64,000 bases of DNA, taken from contig JAHHII010000008.1 in the NCBI GenBank assembly GCA_019358855.1, forward strand, positions 124,001-188,000, read 5' to 3'. The number at the start of each line of letters is the position of its first letter. The first letter of the stretch is position 1. The notes beneath the pieces are model-generated. The model searched no databases. It worked only from the letters and a program-made list of their open reading frames with translations, and had not been told where the DNA came from. Below are positions 36,856 to 46,085 of this stretch, one piece after another. Source of the stretch: Timaviella obliquedivisa GSE-PSE-MK23-08B (GTDB taxonomy: Bacteria; Cyanobacteriota; Cyanobacteriia; Elainellales; Elainellaceae). A program made the position numbers and the translations under genes.

Positions 36856-37629
36856 TTAGCCTATATCTGATAATCCGTCGTCTGGACTATCGCCATCGGG
36901 GGCAGCAGCGACTTTGACCAGGGCGTGCCGAAGGATACGATCGCCCATCATGTACCCGCGCACCAGTTCTTCCATAACTGAACCTTCGGGGAACTCGCTG
37001 GTGGGTTCTCTCATTACGGCTTCGTGCAGGTTGGGGTCGAAGTCCTGACCTTCTGCCCGCATGGGAGATACGCCAATGCGCTTGAGAGAATCTACAAGTT
37101 GCTTGTAGATGCCCTGGTAGCTCTTGTGAATGGTGGTTTCGGCTTCGTTTTGCGGCTTGATGTGCGATCGCGCCCGTTCAAAGTTATCGACTACAGAAAG
37201 CAGTTCGTTAATGGTGGCAATTTTTACCTGAACTTCCAGGTCTTCTTTCTCTTTCGCTGTCCGTCTCCGGTAGTTCTCAAAATCTGCTGCCAAGCGCTTT
37301 TGCTGATTGGTCAGTTCTTCAACTTGGGCTGAGCGATCGTCAAGCTGAGCCTTCAATGTATTAATGCTCTGAGTTAATTCTTTAACATGGGCATCCTGTG
37401 CCTCAGGGGTTGGTTCTGGGCTAAGGTCAAACGGCTCTGTTTCCGCGTCCAGGATAAGCTCCTCTGCGATCGCTGGCTCAGGAACCAAATTTTCGTCCTG
37501 AGATTGAGGTTCGTTTGCGGTTTCTAGATTTATTTCAGCAGACATGGGCTGTTGTTCCATTTGCTCTAAATTCTCTGAGATCTTAGCCGCTGGCTCTTGA
37601 ATATTTTCTAGTGGGTTCCATTCATTCAT
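36856..37629 (-). CDS. grpE: nucleotide exchange factor GrpE
   Basis: 257 residues. The N-terminal ~85 residues are acidic and variable; a long coiled coil follows (SINTLKAQLDDRSAQVEEL and beyond), then the conserved block FENYRRRTAKEKEDLE, ELLSVVDNFERA, and the C-terminal beta domain with VMEELVRGYMMGDRILRHAL. It releases ADP from DnaK. It heads the minus-strand chaperone run. No CIRCE operator (TTAGCACTC inverted repeat) was seen upstream, so control is probably not through HrcA. Confidence 0.95.
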   Translation of the reverse strand: MNEWNPLENIQEPAAKISENLEQMEQQPMSAEINLETANEPQSQDENLVPEPAIAEELILDAETEPFDLSPEPTPEAQDAHVKELTQSINTLKAQLDDRSAQVEELTNQQKRLAADFENYRRRTAKEKEDLEVQVKIATINELLSVVDNFERARSHIKPQNEAETTIHKSYQGIYKQLVDSLKRIGVSPMRAEGQDFDPNLHEAVMREPTSEFPEGSVMEELVRGYMMGDRILRHALVKVAAAPDGDSPDDGLSDIG

Positions 37630-37797
37630 AATTATTACTAATTTCAGACTATCCTAATCCAACAGAACTTCTAGCGCTGATGAGATGGGATCGGTCAAAC
37701 TTCTAAAAGATCACTTCTGATTGTAACGATTTAATGTGAGTAGCATCTCACGAGTTACTGATCTCTTGGTTCAACTTTTTATAAAATCTGGAAGCCC

Positions 37798-38883
37798 GTG
37801 AATTCTGCTCGAAATCCTCTTAATTTACTGCTGCTTTCAACCCCAGTAGGTGCTTTAGGCTCAGGGTTGGGAGGAGGTGTAGAGCTAACGTTGCGAAATA
37901 TTGCATTGGAGTTGATGGGACGAGGGCACTCGGTAGACATTCTGGCTCCGATGGGTTCGGGTATGCCAGGGCTCTCGATCGCCCCAATTGGCGGCAAGCT
38001 TCATACCACAGCCCAAACCCAGGGACGCAATGCTCCTATTGAGATGCCTGGAGATTCGGTGTTAGCGAATATGTGGGAATACGCCCGTGAGAATCAGGAC
38101 AAGTACGATTTGCTGGTGAATTTTGCTTATGATTGGCTGCCTTTCTACCTGACTCCTTTCTTGGAGACTCCGATCGCCCATTTGGTTAGTATGGGTTCTT
38201 TGACTTTGGCGATGGATGCTGTCATTGGGCAAACTGCTGTTCGGTTTCCCGGAACAATTGGGGTGCATAGTCGGGCGCAGGCAGAGACGTTCGAGTTTGC
38301 AGATAGGTGTCGATGTTTGGGGAATGGCATCGATTTAAAGATCTACGATTTTTGTGCCGAGCCAGAGAATTATTTGGGTTGGGTAGGGCGGATTGCGCCT
38401 GAGAAAGGAATTGAAGATGCGATCGCGGCTGCCGATCGCCTAAGCATCCCGCTCAAAATTTGGGGAGCTATGCCCGACTTGGATTACTGGGACAAAATTT
38501 GTATGTTTTATCCTGATGCCGCTTTCACCTACGAAGGGTTTCTATCTACCAAAGCTCTACAGAAAGCTTTAGGTCGCTGTCAAGGATTACTGATGACCCA
38601 CAAATGGGTGGAGGCGTTTGGAAATGTGGCGATCGAAGCGCTTGCCTGTGGCGTTCCTGTGATTTCTTACCAGCGAGGCGGCCCTGCCGAGATTGTGCAA
38701 GATGGCGTGACGGGTTGGTTAGTGAAGCCAGATAGCTTAGATGGGCTAGTCGAGGCGATCGCCCATCTGCCGCAGATCGATCGCCAAGCCTGCCGCTACC
38801 GTGCTGAAGCAGAATATTCAATGCTGTCAATGGGCGATCGTATGGAAGCCTGGTTTTACGATATTTTAGAAGCCAAAGTCTAA
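37798..38883 (+). CDS. GT4-type glycosyltransferase
   Basis: 361 residues from a GTG start with GGAAG upstream. The N-terminal glycine-rich loop (STPVGALGSGLGGGVELTL) and the C-terminal EX7E motif (EAFGNVAIEALACG) identify a GT-B retaining glycosyltransferase of family GT4. The region GWVGRIAPEKGIEDAI is the usual donor-domain start. The sugar and acceptor are unknown. The LD-carboxypeptidase gene follows after 12 bases, and chlD 26 bases after that, so the three are probably one transcript. Confidence 0.86.
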   Translation: MNSARNPLNLLLLSTPVGALGSGLGGGVELTLRNIALELMGRGHSVDILAPMGSGMPGLSIAPIGGKLHTTAQTQGRNAPIEMPGDSVLANMWEYARENQDKYDLLVNFAYDWLPFYLTPFLETPIAHLVSMGSLTLAMDAVIGQTAVRFPGTIGVHSRAQAETFEFADRCRCLGNGIDLKIYDFCAEPENYLGWVGRIAPEKGIEDAIAAADRLSIPLKIWGAMPDLDYWDKICMFYPDAAFTYEGFLSTKALQKALGRCQGLLMTHKWVEAFGNVAIEALACGVPVISYQRGGPAEIVQDGVTGWLVKPDSLDGLVEAIAHLPQIDRQACRYRAEAEYSMLSMGDRMEAWFYDILEAKV

Positions 38884-38895
38884 AATCTAAAATTC

Positions 38896-39816
38896 ATGCG
38901 CCCTTGTACTGTTCCCGCTCCTTTGCGCCCCGGTGATCTGCTTTACGTCATCGCGCCCAGCGGTGCGCTGAGGGAGTTTACCGCTTTTCAAAAGGGTGTT
39001 GAAATTTGGCGATCGCGGGGCTACCGCGTGGAGCTATGTCCAGGCTACGACAATCGCTGGGGCTACTTGGCTGGGACGGATGAGGGACGGCGATCGCAGC
39101 TTGAATTTGCCCTCAAAAATCCAGAATGCCGAGGGATTCTCTGTGCCAGAGGCGGATATGGTGGGGCGCGACTGTTGGAGAACTGGCAGTGGATTACTTC
39201 TGAACCTAAGTGGCTGATTGGGTTTTCGGATATTACTAGCTTACTGTGGCGCTTCAGCCTGGAGGGGATTTCTAGTGTTCATGCCCCGTTGCTAACAACT
39301 TTGGCGGCGGAGCCAGAGTGGTCGGTGCAGCGATTATTTGATTGGGTAGAAGGGCGATCGCTTGCGGGTGTCTCAAAGAGGGCGTTACCTCCGTTGAACG
39401 GCGAAGGCTGGGGCAAGGGTCAGGCAACCGGACTTTTGTTACCTGCCAATCTCACTGTGGCGACTCATCTACTCGGAACGCCAATTCAAGCGTCCTTAGA
39501 AAATGTAATTTTGGCGTTTGAAGATGTGACTGAAGCGCCCTATCGCATCGATCGAATGTTGACCCAGTGGCGAATGAGCGGCGCATTTGAGCAAGTTAAA
39601 GGGATTGCCCTAGGTCGATTTAGCCAATGTGAGCCGCCTGTCAATGTGCCCAGTTTTACTGTGGAAGAAGTGCTACGCGATCGCCTCTCCGATTTAGGAA
39701 TCCCGATCGTTTCAGGCTTGCCCTTTGGTCATGATGGCGAAAATGCTGCCCTGCCCGTTGGCGTTCCAGCCCAGTTAGATGGTGAGCAAGGCACCTTAAC
39801 TGTAGGCGTTGCTTGA
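38896..39816 (+). CDS. LD-carboxypeptidase (peptidase family S66)
   Basis: 306 residues. The nucleophile serine is in WLIGFSDITSLL, the Glu in LAFEDVTEAPYRIDRML, and the His in LPFGHDGENAALPVG, which together are the S66 triad. ILCARGGYGGARLL is the conserved glycine loop. Enzymes of this family cut the L,D bond of tetrapeptides during murein recycling; some instead cleave microcin C or other substrates. No signal peptide, so it acts in the cytoplasm. Confidence 0.92.
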   Translation: MRPCTVPAPLRPGDLLYVIAPSGALREFTAFQKGVEIWRSRGYRVELCPGYDNRWGYLAGTDEGRRSQLEFALKNPECRGILCARGGYGGARLLENWQWITSEPKWLIGFSDITSLLWRFSLEGISSVHAPLLTTLAAEPEWSVQRLFDWVEGRSLAGVSKRALPPLNGEGWGKGQATGLLLPANLTVATHLLGTPIQASLENVILAFEDVTEAPYRIDRMLTQWRMSGAFEQVKGIALGRFSQCEPPVNVPSFTVEEVLRDRLSDLGIPIVSGLPFGHDGENAALPVGVPAQLDGEQGTLTVGVA

Positions 39817-39842
39817 TATGCTAGAAGGTGCGACTCGCCAAA

Positions 39843-41894
39843 ATGAAAACCATGCCTGCCCTGACCAGTTCCCCCATGACGAATGCTTTTCCTCTGACCG
39901 CAGTGGTTGGACAAGAGGCAATTAAGCTTGCTCTTTTGTTGGCTGCGATCGATCCAGCGCTAGGAGGTGTGGTAATCGCGGGGCGGCGCGGCACAGCAAA
40001 ATCTGTGATGGCACGGGCGATTCATGCGTTGCTGCCACCGATTGAAGTGATTCAAGGCTCTTACTGTAACTGCGATCCCAGCCGTCCCAGCGAGTGGGAT
40101 GACGAAACGATCGACAGAGCCAGCCACTCCAATGAATTGCCTACCGAAATCATTCCTTCGCCATTCATTCAAATTCCTTTAGGTGTAACAGAAGACCGTC
40201 TATTGGGGTCAGTCGATGTTACTCAGTCAATTAAGCGAGGTGAAACTATCTTCCTGCCAGGGCTTTTGGCAGAAGGACATCGGGGCGTTTTGTACATTGA
40301 CGAAATCAATTTGTTAGACGACCAGGTGGCGAATCTTCTGCTAGGGGCGTTAACTGATGGGCACAACCAGATTGAACGGGAAGGAATCAGCTATCAGCAT
40401 CCTTGTAAGCCGCTGTTGATCGCCACTTATAATCCAGAAGAAGGGGAATTGCGAGAACATTTACTGGATAGAATTGCGATCGCCCTTTCTGCCGATGCTG
40501 TGCTAGGGCTCGATCAGCGCGTTGCAGCAGTAGATCAAGCCACTGAATACGCCGACTCTCCCCAAGCGTTTCTGCAACAGTACGCCGAAGACCTGGATTC
40601 AATGAAAACTCAGATCATTCTGGCGCGGGAATGGCTCAAAGAGGTCCAGATTGCCCGTGAGCAAATTACCTATTTGGTCAGCGAGGCGCTGCGGGGTGGC
40701 GTTCAAGGACATCGGGCAGAGTTATTTGCCGTCCGGGTAGCAAAAGCCCATGCTGCCCTAGATGGACGAACCGACGTAACCGCAGAAGATTTGCGGCGGG
40801 CTGTTGAGTTGGTCATTGTGCCCCGCTCAACGATCGTTCAGACTCCGCCCGATGAAGCACCGCCGCCACCGCCGCCACCTCAGCCCCCACAGCAAAACGA
40901 GCAGCAGGACGAGCCAGAGGAAGAAGACGAAGAGGATGACGACGAGCAGCCTGAGCAAGAGCCACCAATCGTTCCTGAAGAATTTATCTTTGACCCAGAG
41001 GGTGTAATTCTTGACCCGACGGTGCTTTACTTCGCTCAAATGGCGCAAAAGCGTGGAAAATCAGGTGCGAACAGCATTATCTTCTCCGAAGATCGGGGGC
41101 GCTACATTAAGCCAATGCTGCCCAAAGGTGGAAAAGTCCGACGCATTGCGGTCGATGCCACTTTGCGGAGTGCCGCACCCTATCAAAAAGCGCGACGACA
41201 GCGGTATGAGCAGACACAAGAAGGTTCGCTATCTCGCAAGAACGTTTTTGTGGAGCAAGGGGATATTCGGGCAAAGCGATTGGCTCGGAAGGCTGGCTCG
41301 TTGATTGTATTTGTGGTGGATGCGTCGGGATCGATGGCGTTGAATCGGATGCAGTCTGCTAAGGGCGCTGTGATGCGGCTGTTGACTGAGGCTTACCAAA
41401 ACCGCGATGAGATTGCATTGATTCCGTTTCGGGGAGAACAAGCAGAAGTGTTGCTGCCCCCAACTCGCTCAATTTCGGCAGCGCGGCGGCGACTGGAGCG
41501 AATGCCCTGTGGCGGTGGATCGCCGCTAGCGCACGGGCTAACTCAGGCGGTGCGGGTCGGTACGAACGCCCAAAAGTCGGGAGATATTGGGCAGGTTGTG
41601 ATTGTGGCGATTACTGATGGACGAGGCAATATTTCGTTGGCGCGATCGCTGGGTGAGCCGATTGTGGAAGGGGAAAAGCCGGACATTAAGGCAGAATTAC
41701 TGGATATTGCTGGGAAGATTCGAGCTTTAGGAATTCAGCTATTGGTGATTGATACCGAGAATAAGTTTGTTTCGACGGGGTTTGCTAAAGAACTGGCGAA
41801 ACACGCAGGTGGAAAGTATTATCACTTGCCGAAAGCAACCGATCAGGCGATCGCCGCCATGACCAAAGGCGCACTACGCGACATGACCCGCTAA
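39843..41894 (+). CDS. chlD: magnesium chelatase subunit D
   Basis: About 683 residues. The N-terminal AAA+ domain includes [16 protein letters not shown] and the P-loop GRRGTAKS. The middle is a proline run and a long acidic stretch (around 340-380). The C-terminal von Willebrand A domain has an intact MIDAS motif DASGSM. ChlD joins ChlI and ChlH to insert Mg into protoporphyrin IX, the first step committed to chlorophyll. ChlI and ChlH are not in the window. Starts at 39828 (GTG), 39843 (ATG) and 39852 (ATG) are all in frame; 39843 is preferred. Confidence 0.95.
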   Translation: MKTMPALTSSPMTNAFPLTAVVGQEAIKLALLLAAIDPALGGVVIAGRRGTAKSVMARAIHALLPPIEVIQGSYCNCDPSRPSEWDDETIDRASHSNELPTEIIPSPFIQIPLGVTEDRLLGSVDVTQSIKRGETIFLPGLLAEGHRGVLYIDEINLLDDQVANLLLGALTDGHNQIEREGISYQHPCKPLLIATYNPEEGELREHLLDRIAIALSADAVLGLDQRVAAVDQATEYADSPQAFLQQYAEDLDSMKTQIILAREWLKEVQIAREQITYLVSEALRGGVQGHRAELFAVRVAKAHAALDGRTDVTAEDLRRAVELVIVPRSTIVQTPPDEAPPPPPPPQPPQQNEQQDEPEEEDEEDDDEQPEQEPPIVPEEFIFDPEGVILDPTVLYFAQMAQKRGKSGANSIIFSEDRGRYIKPMLPKGGKVRRIAVDATLRSAAPYQKARRQRYEQTQEGSLSRKNVFVEQGDIRAKRLARKAGSLIVFVVDASGSMALNRMQSAKGAVMRLLTEAYQNRDEIALIPFRGEQAEVLLPPTRSISAARRRLERMPCGGGSPLAHGLTQAVRVGTNAQKSGDIGQVVIVAITDGRGNISLARSLGEPIVEGEKPDIKAELLDIAGKIRALGIQLLVIDTENKFVSTGFAKELAKHAGGKYYHLPKATDQAIAAMTKGALRDMTR

Positions 41895-41956
41895 AAAAGC
41901 CCTTTTCTTACGCATAAATAAACTTGGTAGTATTTCACTGATAACCTTGCACTGGC

Positions 41957-43288
41957 TTACTTTATCCTCCGTAACGCGGCAGTTTGTGCCAAAGTCTGTG
42001 CCGAATTGTATGGGTTGTCTACGCGATAGACTTCAACTTTGTTTTCTCCTTGAAGTTGCTTTAGCACTTCCTTCGCTGCTGATTCGCTATGCCCCAATTC
42101 AGTTAAGTGAAAGCGGAGAAATCGAACAAGACCAACAAAACCATTGGGTCGATTTGAGTAGAATTCTTCCTGATCACGTAACTCATCCAAAAACTCTGCT
42201 TCTGTCAAAGAACTGGTTTGTAATATTGGCGTGTCCTTTAAGCTGTCAGGTGGTAAAGGATCTTCATCTATGGTACGTGCAATGATTTGTTCTTGAACCG
42301 CCTCACGTTCAACCTGGGTAATTACTGGTTGCTCAGGTGATTCATAAGCCTCACCAATGATTAGAATAAGTTCATCTGCAATTCGTTTACCGTTAGTCAA
42401 ATCCTCCTTAGTAAAAAGATTAGTATGTGCAATCTTATTTCTAAGCAATTCCCAATCTTTCCACTTTGATTTGAAGTCTCGGTCTGCGAATGCTGTCTTG
42501 AAAAATTTATGGTAGTTTGATTGGAGATCAGATTTAAGTTTTTTGAGAGCCTCGATATCTTCAGGCAGGTGCCTTACGCGGTACTCAATATCTTCACGGG
42601 TTAGAAATCCTGAAGTTTGTTCAAAGATCAGTTCACCAAGTTCGTCAAAATCGATTAAGAAAGCGCTATTGTCAATACTTGAACCAAAGACACGTTCATT
42701 TTTCTTTCGCATTTTCACTTTGTCATCCATCTCTTTGGATGCGCTGACTTTCCACCAACCACCGCCGAAGCGCGTTGTCATGACATGCGTCAGGTATCCG
42801 CGTAATCTATTCTCTACTCGGTACAGGTAGGGGTATAGTTCGCAAGCAATATGCTCAGATACCTCATCTTTCGTGATGTATCTATGCTCAAATTCTTGCG
42901 CTTTGATGTAATCGACGATCAGAACCCTCAATGGCTCGATTGCGTCAAATTCGCCAGTCAGACTAATGGAAAACGCCCGCGTTGCTGCTTTAGGCGGTGC
43001 CTCTTTACTTACCTTTGCGGCTTGATTGGCGACTTGAAGGAAAGTCGTGCCATCTTCAATTTTCAGAGTTTTTTGATTCAACTCAGGAGTATGCCAGAGT
43101 CCTGAGAAGCTACGTATTGCATATAATAGGCTCAACGCATTCTCATATCGTGTTTTCCTACCTGGATCGAGCACCAGCATTTCAAAATTCACAGAACTCA
43201 TATGAGGTTCTACTCCAAAAATTATCGTATTGATATCGAAAACGCTGATATGTTCTAGAAATATTGTTTTCGTCTGTTGAGGTGTCAT
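41957..43288 (-). CDS. HEPN-domain protein with RX4H motif
   Basis: 443 residues, no close named family recognised. Around 155-180 the segment YRVENRLRGYLTHVMTTRFG followed by GGWWK resembles the Swt1-like HEPN helix bundle. At 283-288 RNKIAH is the RX4H signature of catalytic HEPN RNases. The C-terminal 60 residues may be a winged helix (SAAKEVLKQLQGENKVEVYR). HEPN proteins are often RNase toxins or defence effectors; no antitoxin (MNT-type) gene lies beside it. The 1.3-kb gene contains no GCGATCGC octamer, unlike nearly all neighbours, which hints at recent transfer. It sits between chlD and sigF, both core genes. Confidence 0.6.
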   Translation of the reverse strand: MTPQQTKTIFLEHISVFDINTIIFGVEPHMSSVNFEMLVLDPGRKTRYENALSLLYAIRSFSGLWHTPELNQKTLKIEDGTTFLQVANQAAKVSKEAPPKAATRAFSISLTGEFDAIEPLRVLIVDYIKAQEFEHRYITKDEVSEHIACELYPYLYRVENRLRGYLTHVMTTRFGGGWWKVSASKEMDDKVKMRKKNERVFGSSIDNSAFLIDFDELGELIFEQTSGFLTREDIEYRVRHLPEDIEALKKLKSDLQSNYHKFFKTAFADRDFKSKWKDWELLRNKIAHTNLFTKEDLTNGKRIADELILIIGEAYESPEQPVITQVEREAVQEQIIARTIDEDPLPPDSLKDTPILQTSSLTEAEFLDELRDQEEFYSNRPNGFVGLVRFLRFHLTELGHSESAAKEVLKQLQGENKVEVYRVDNPYNSAQTLAQTAALRRIK

Positions 43289-43338
43289 AGGTAACGTCTC
43301 TACGGAAGCTCAACCATTAGGTCTAGACCACTAGCCGC

Positions 43339-44178
43339 TTAAGGGTCAGTCTGCAAAGCCTGGGGCTGTAAATACGTCACCATCTGCTCTAGTCCTCGCT
43401 GAATGCGACGGGTGACGGTCATGGGGCTAACCCCAATGCGTTCGGCAGCTTCTTTGCGGGAAAGATCGTTGAAGAAGACAAACTCGATCGCCGCTCTGGT
43501 TTTATCTTCGAGTTGGCAGAGGGCATGCTGGAGTTGTTGACGGTCTTCTTCTAAACGTTGGATGACCTGGTAGTGTGTGTCGGGTAGGGTTTCGCCGAGG
43601 GTAATGGAGGAATCAATTTGCTGAGAAACGGTGGCATCCAGGCTGAGGGGCAGACGGTTTTTGACCGCCATTTTGATTTCGCGCCATTCGTAGACAGAAA
43701 TGCCTAGTTCATCGGCGATCTCAGAATCGAGGGGTTGTCGTCCCAGGTCTTTAGTTAGTTCAACCCGGACTTTCTGCCCTTCTTTCTGCAAGTCTTGCCA
43801 ACGACGAGGGACTTTAACCGAACTACTGCGATCGCGCAGAAAATGCAGCATCTCACCCCGAATATAGGGGACTGCGAACGAGCTAAAGGCGCAGCCCTGA
43901 GCCGGGTTAAAGCGCTCGATCGCCCGGATTAAACCTAAATAGCCAATTTGTTCGAGGTCTTCGTAGGGTTCAGCACACTGATGGCTGACCCGATGAGCAA
44001 TCTTGCGAACTAATCCAGCATTGAGGCGGACTAGCTTGTTGCGAAGGGCTACCGAGGGCTTGTGCTGGTATGCCATCAGCAGTTCCATGCTACGGGAGCG
44101 GAGAGAGGATTGAGCAGCTATCATCTTAAGAATCCACCTTGCGTCTGAATCTGTTGCCATGCGTCCGATATGGCTCAT
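43339..44178 (-). CDS. sigF: group 3 sigma factor SigF-type (sigma-B/F/G family)
   Basis: 279 residues. Region 2 includes LVRKIAHRVSHQCAEPYEDL, EQIGYLGLIRAIERFNPAQG and FSSFAVPYIRGEMLHFLRD; region 3 has VPRRWQDLQ; region 4 ends with the helix-turn-helix RKEAAERIGVSPMTVTRRIQ. The HQCAEPYEDLEQIG block is characteristic of cyanobacterial SigF, which in Synechocystis controls pilus and motility genes and the cell surface. The start could be 44178 or the ATG at 44160. The STAS protein at 17659 is a possible regulator type, but no link is visible. Confidence 0.92.
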   Translation of the reverse strand: MSHIGRMATDSDARWILKMIAAQSSLRSRSMELLMAYQHKPSVALRNKLVRLNAGLVRKIAHRVSHQCAEPYEDLEQIGYLGLIRAIERFNPAQGCAFSSFAVPYIRGEMLHFLRDRSSSVKVPRRWQDLQKEGQKVRVELTKDLGRQPLDSEIADELGISVYEWREIKMAVKNRLPLSLDATVSQQIDSSITLGETLPDTHYQVIQRLEEDRQQLQHALCQLEDKTRAAIEFVFFNDLSRKEAAERIGVSPMTVTRRIQRGLEQMVTYLQPQALQTDP

Positions 44179-44501
44179 TGTCGGTATTAGAGACAGGGCA
44201 AACCATCGTTATTCCACTGGGATAGAATTTTGTCTCCGTAGAGGTGTAAGCAGAAACACTGACCCTACGGAGATAGACAGAAAGATTGATGGCTAAAGGC
44301 TTGTAGAACGATGGGGTAAAGATGGAGCGACCGCTCGTCCGTGAGATGGCTTAAAATATAGACAGGTCTGGATTTGAGATTGAGGGCGATCGCCTTTTTG
44401 GGGAGGGTTACGGTTATCTGCAAGTCTGTCAACCTCTCTTAGGGCATCCTGGAGCTTCCGTACAAAAAACCTGATTCACTGTCAATTAAGAGACGAAGCA
44501 C
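44179..44501. other. intergenic region, 323 bp, between sigF and the Bax-inhibitor gene
   Basis: A divergent promoter region with no gene. It contains the long inverted repeat listed separately and one GCGATCGC octamer near 44387. No -10/-35 pair could be assigned with confidence. Confidence 0.5.
44231..44275. promoter_or_regulatory. long inverted repeat between divergent genes
   Basis: TCTCCGTAG (44233-44241) and CTACGGAGA (44265-44273) are exact inverted repeats separated by 23 bases; adding a G-U and a U-A pair outside gives an 11-bp stem. Inside, GGTGT and ACACT can extend the structure. No U-run follows on either strand, so an operator or leader hairpin is more likely than a terminator. 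Confidence 0.45.
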
Positions 44502-45227
44502 ATGAGCAACACTAGTAACTTTAGAGAAGCGATTCGGAAATCCAAAGGGCAAGCATTAGTAGGTCCTAATGTGATTGCCAATGCCTTGCCTTACCTTGGC
44601 GGCGGCTTAGTTCTGACTGCCCTTGGAACCTACGGTGGTTTGAGCGTTATTCAAAGTAACTACAGCATCTTTATGCCCACCTTTATTGGGGCAATGGTGC
44701 TGCAACTGATTCTTTTCTTTGTGGCGCGTGGTGTGGCTGAAAAAGGCAATAATGCTGTGGCTTTGCCGCTATTGGCAACCTATAGCCTACTGACTGGCTA
44801 TACCTTGAGCGGCTTAGTAGCGGTTGCGCTAGGAACAGCAGGCGTTGGCATTGGCGGCGTAGGAGTTGCTGCTCTAGGCTGTGGCGTTACCTTTGTGGTA
44901 GCACGGCAAGTGGGGTCTAATCTTTCTGAACAAGATGGTAATGCGCTATCTCAGACAGTTCGCTTAGGGGTGATTGCTCTGTTAGTGGTAATGGTTGGAC
45001 AGCTAATTAGTTCGCTGTTAGGCTTTTACACGCCAACTTGGTTAGAAATAGGCATCTCTGGAATTGGCGTTTTGCTGTTTGCAGGTGCGGCTGTAGTGGA
45101 TTTCCATACGCTGCCTCGCATTTATCGCGATGACCAAGGGATCCCGGCGGCTTTGTCGATGTATTTGACTTACATTAACCTGTTTGTTTTTATTTTACGG
45201 TTCTTGCTAGCCATGAACCGCGACTAA
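44502..45227 (+). CDS. Bax inhibitor-1 family membrane protein
   Basis: 241 residues, seven predicted membrane helices. The last third, GAAVVDFHTLPRIYRDDQGI followed by YLTYINLFVFILRFLLAM, carries the family signature in which acidic residues regulate a calcium/proton leak in BsYetJ-type proteins. The function in cyanobacteria is unknown. A strong intrinsic terminator follows 43 bases after the stop, so the gene is monocistronic or the last in its unit. Confidence 0.88.
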   Translation: MSNTSNFREAIRKSKGQALVGPNVIANALPYLGGGLVLTALGTYGGLSVIQSNYSIFMPTFIGAMVLQLILFFVARGVAEKGNNAVALPLLATYSLLTGYTLSGLVAVALGTAGVGIGGVGVAALGCGVTFVVARQVGSNLSEQDGNALSQTVRLGVIALLVVMVGQLISSLLGFYTPTWLEIGISGIGVLLFAGAAVVDFHTLPRIYRDDQGIPAALSMYLTYINLFVFILRFLLAMNRD

Positions 45228-45269
45228 AAGTGGAGTGTTCGTAAGCTAAGTGAGTGACCTATGAGGTTG

Positions 45270-45304
45270 AGTCGGGCGGGAGCGATCGCGCCCGACTTGT
45301 TTTT
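45270..45304 (+). terminator. intrinsic terminator after the Bax inhibitor-1 gene
   Basis: AGTCGGGCG (45270-45278) pairs perfectly with CGCCCGACT (45289-45297), loop of 10 bases, followed by TGTTTTT. The loop and right arm contain the HIP1 octamer GCGATCGC (45282-45289). Confidence 0.85.
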
Positions 45305-45369
45305 GGGGGGTAGGGATGCGGTAGGCTGAAATAAACTGATGAAAACTGTTGATTTAAAACTTAGGACTT

Positions 45370-45915
45370 ATGAACGATAGTCAGCTTCTGTTGGTTTATC
45401 TAAGCATTTTGGTGGCGCTACTAGCAGGGGTTGGCTGGTTTTTATTTCGCCAAATCTTTAAGACCCGCCGAGTAGAAGGAACAATGACGCGGCTTCAAAA
45501 TAAGCTCAATGAGGGAACAGGAACCGCGAAAGAGCATTATGAATTGGGCAGTATTTTACTAGATAAGCAGCTTTACAAACCCGCGATCGCTCAGTTTCAA
45601 AAAGCGCTCAAAGCAAAAGACCTGGAAGGATCTGAAAATATTGCCATTATCTACAATGCGTTAGGGTTTACCTACGCAGCGCAAGAGCAGTATGACTTGG
45701 CAATTAAGCAATATAAAGAAGCCCTCGAATTACAGACTGGATATTCTACAGCTTGGAACAACCTAGGATTTGCTTATGAGAAGAAGCAATTAACCACTCA
45801 AGCTCTCGAAGCTTACGACGAATCCTTAAAGTCTGATCCTAAGAATGCAACGGCAAAGCGTCGATCTGCTTCTCTACGGAAGCGTTTAGTCCCTTCTTCT
45901 GGCGTTGCGGAATAG
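45370..45915 (+). CDS. TPR protein with N-terminal membrane anchor
   Basis: 181 residues. Residues 5-27 (LLVYLSILVALLAGVGWFLF) form one membrane span, then a short basic linker, then about three TPR units (for example YNALGFTYAAQEQYDLAIKQ and WNNLGFAYEKKQLTTQALEA). TPRs mediate protein-protein contact. The orientation puts the TPRs in the cytoplasm or on a thylakoid face by the positive-inside rule (RQIFKTRR after the span). Partners are unknown; similar short TPR proteins occur in photosystem assembly. Confidence 0.82.
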   Translation: MNDSQLLLVYLSILVALLAGVGWFLFRQIFKTRRVEGTMTRLQNKLNEGTGTAKEHYELGSILLDKQLYKPAIAQFQKALKAKDLEGSENIAIIYNALGFTYAAQEQYDLAIKQYKEALELQTGYSTAWNNLGFAYEKKQLTTQALEAYDESLKSDPKNATAKRRSASLRKRLVPSSGVAE

Positions 45916-46085
45916 TCTTCAACGCTGGTTCTCTAGAGGGGCTTTGAGTGGATTTCTTTTCTAACAACGCCCCTCTTAGAATCTGACTCTTGCTCAATTC
46001 GCTTTCCCTATTTAATGGGTGGTCAAAGGGGCAGCCCACCAGATCATCTGTAATCTCCGTACTGTTTGCAGGTAACACAGGGCAT

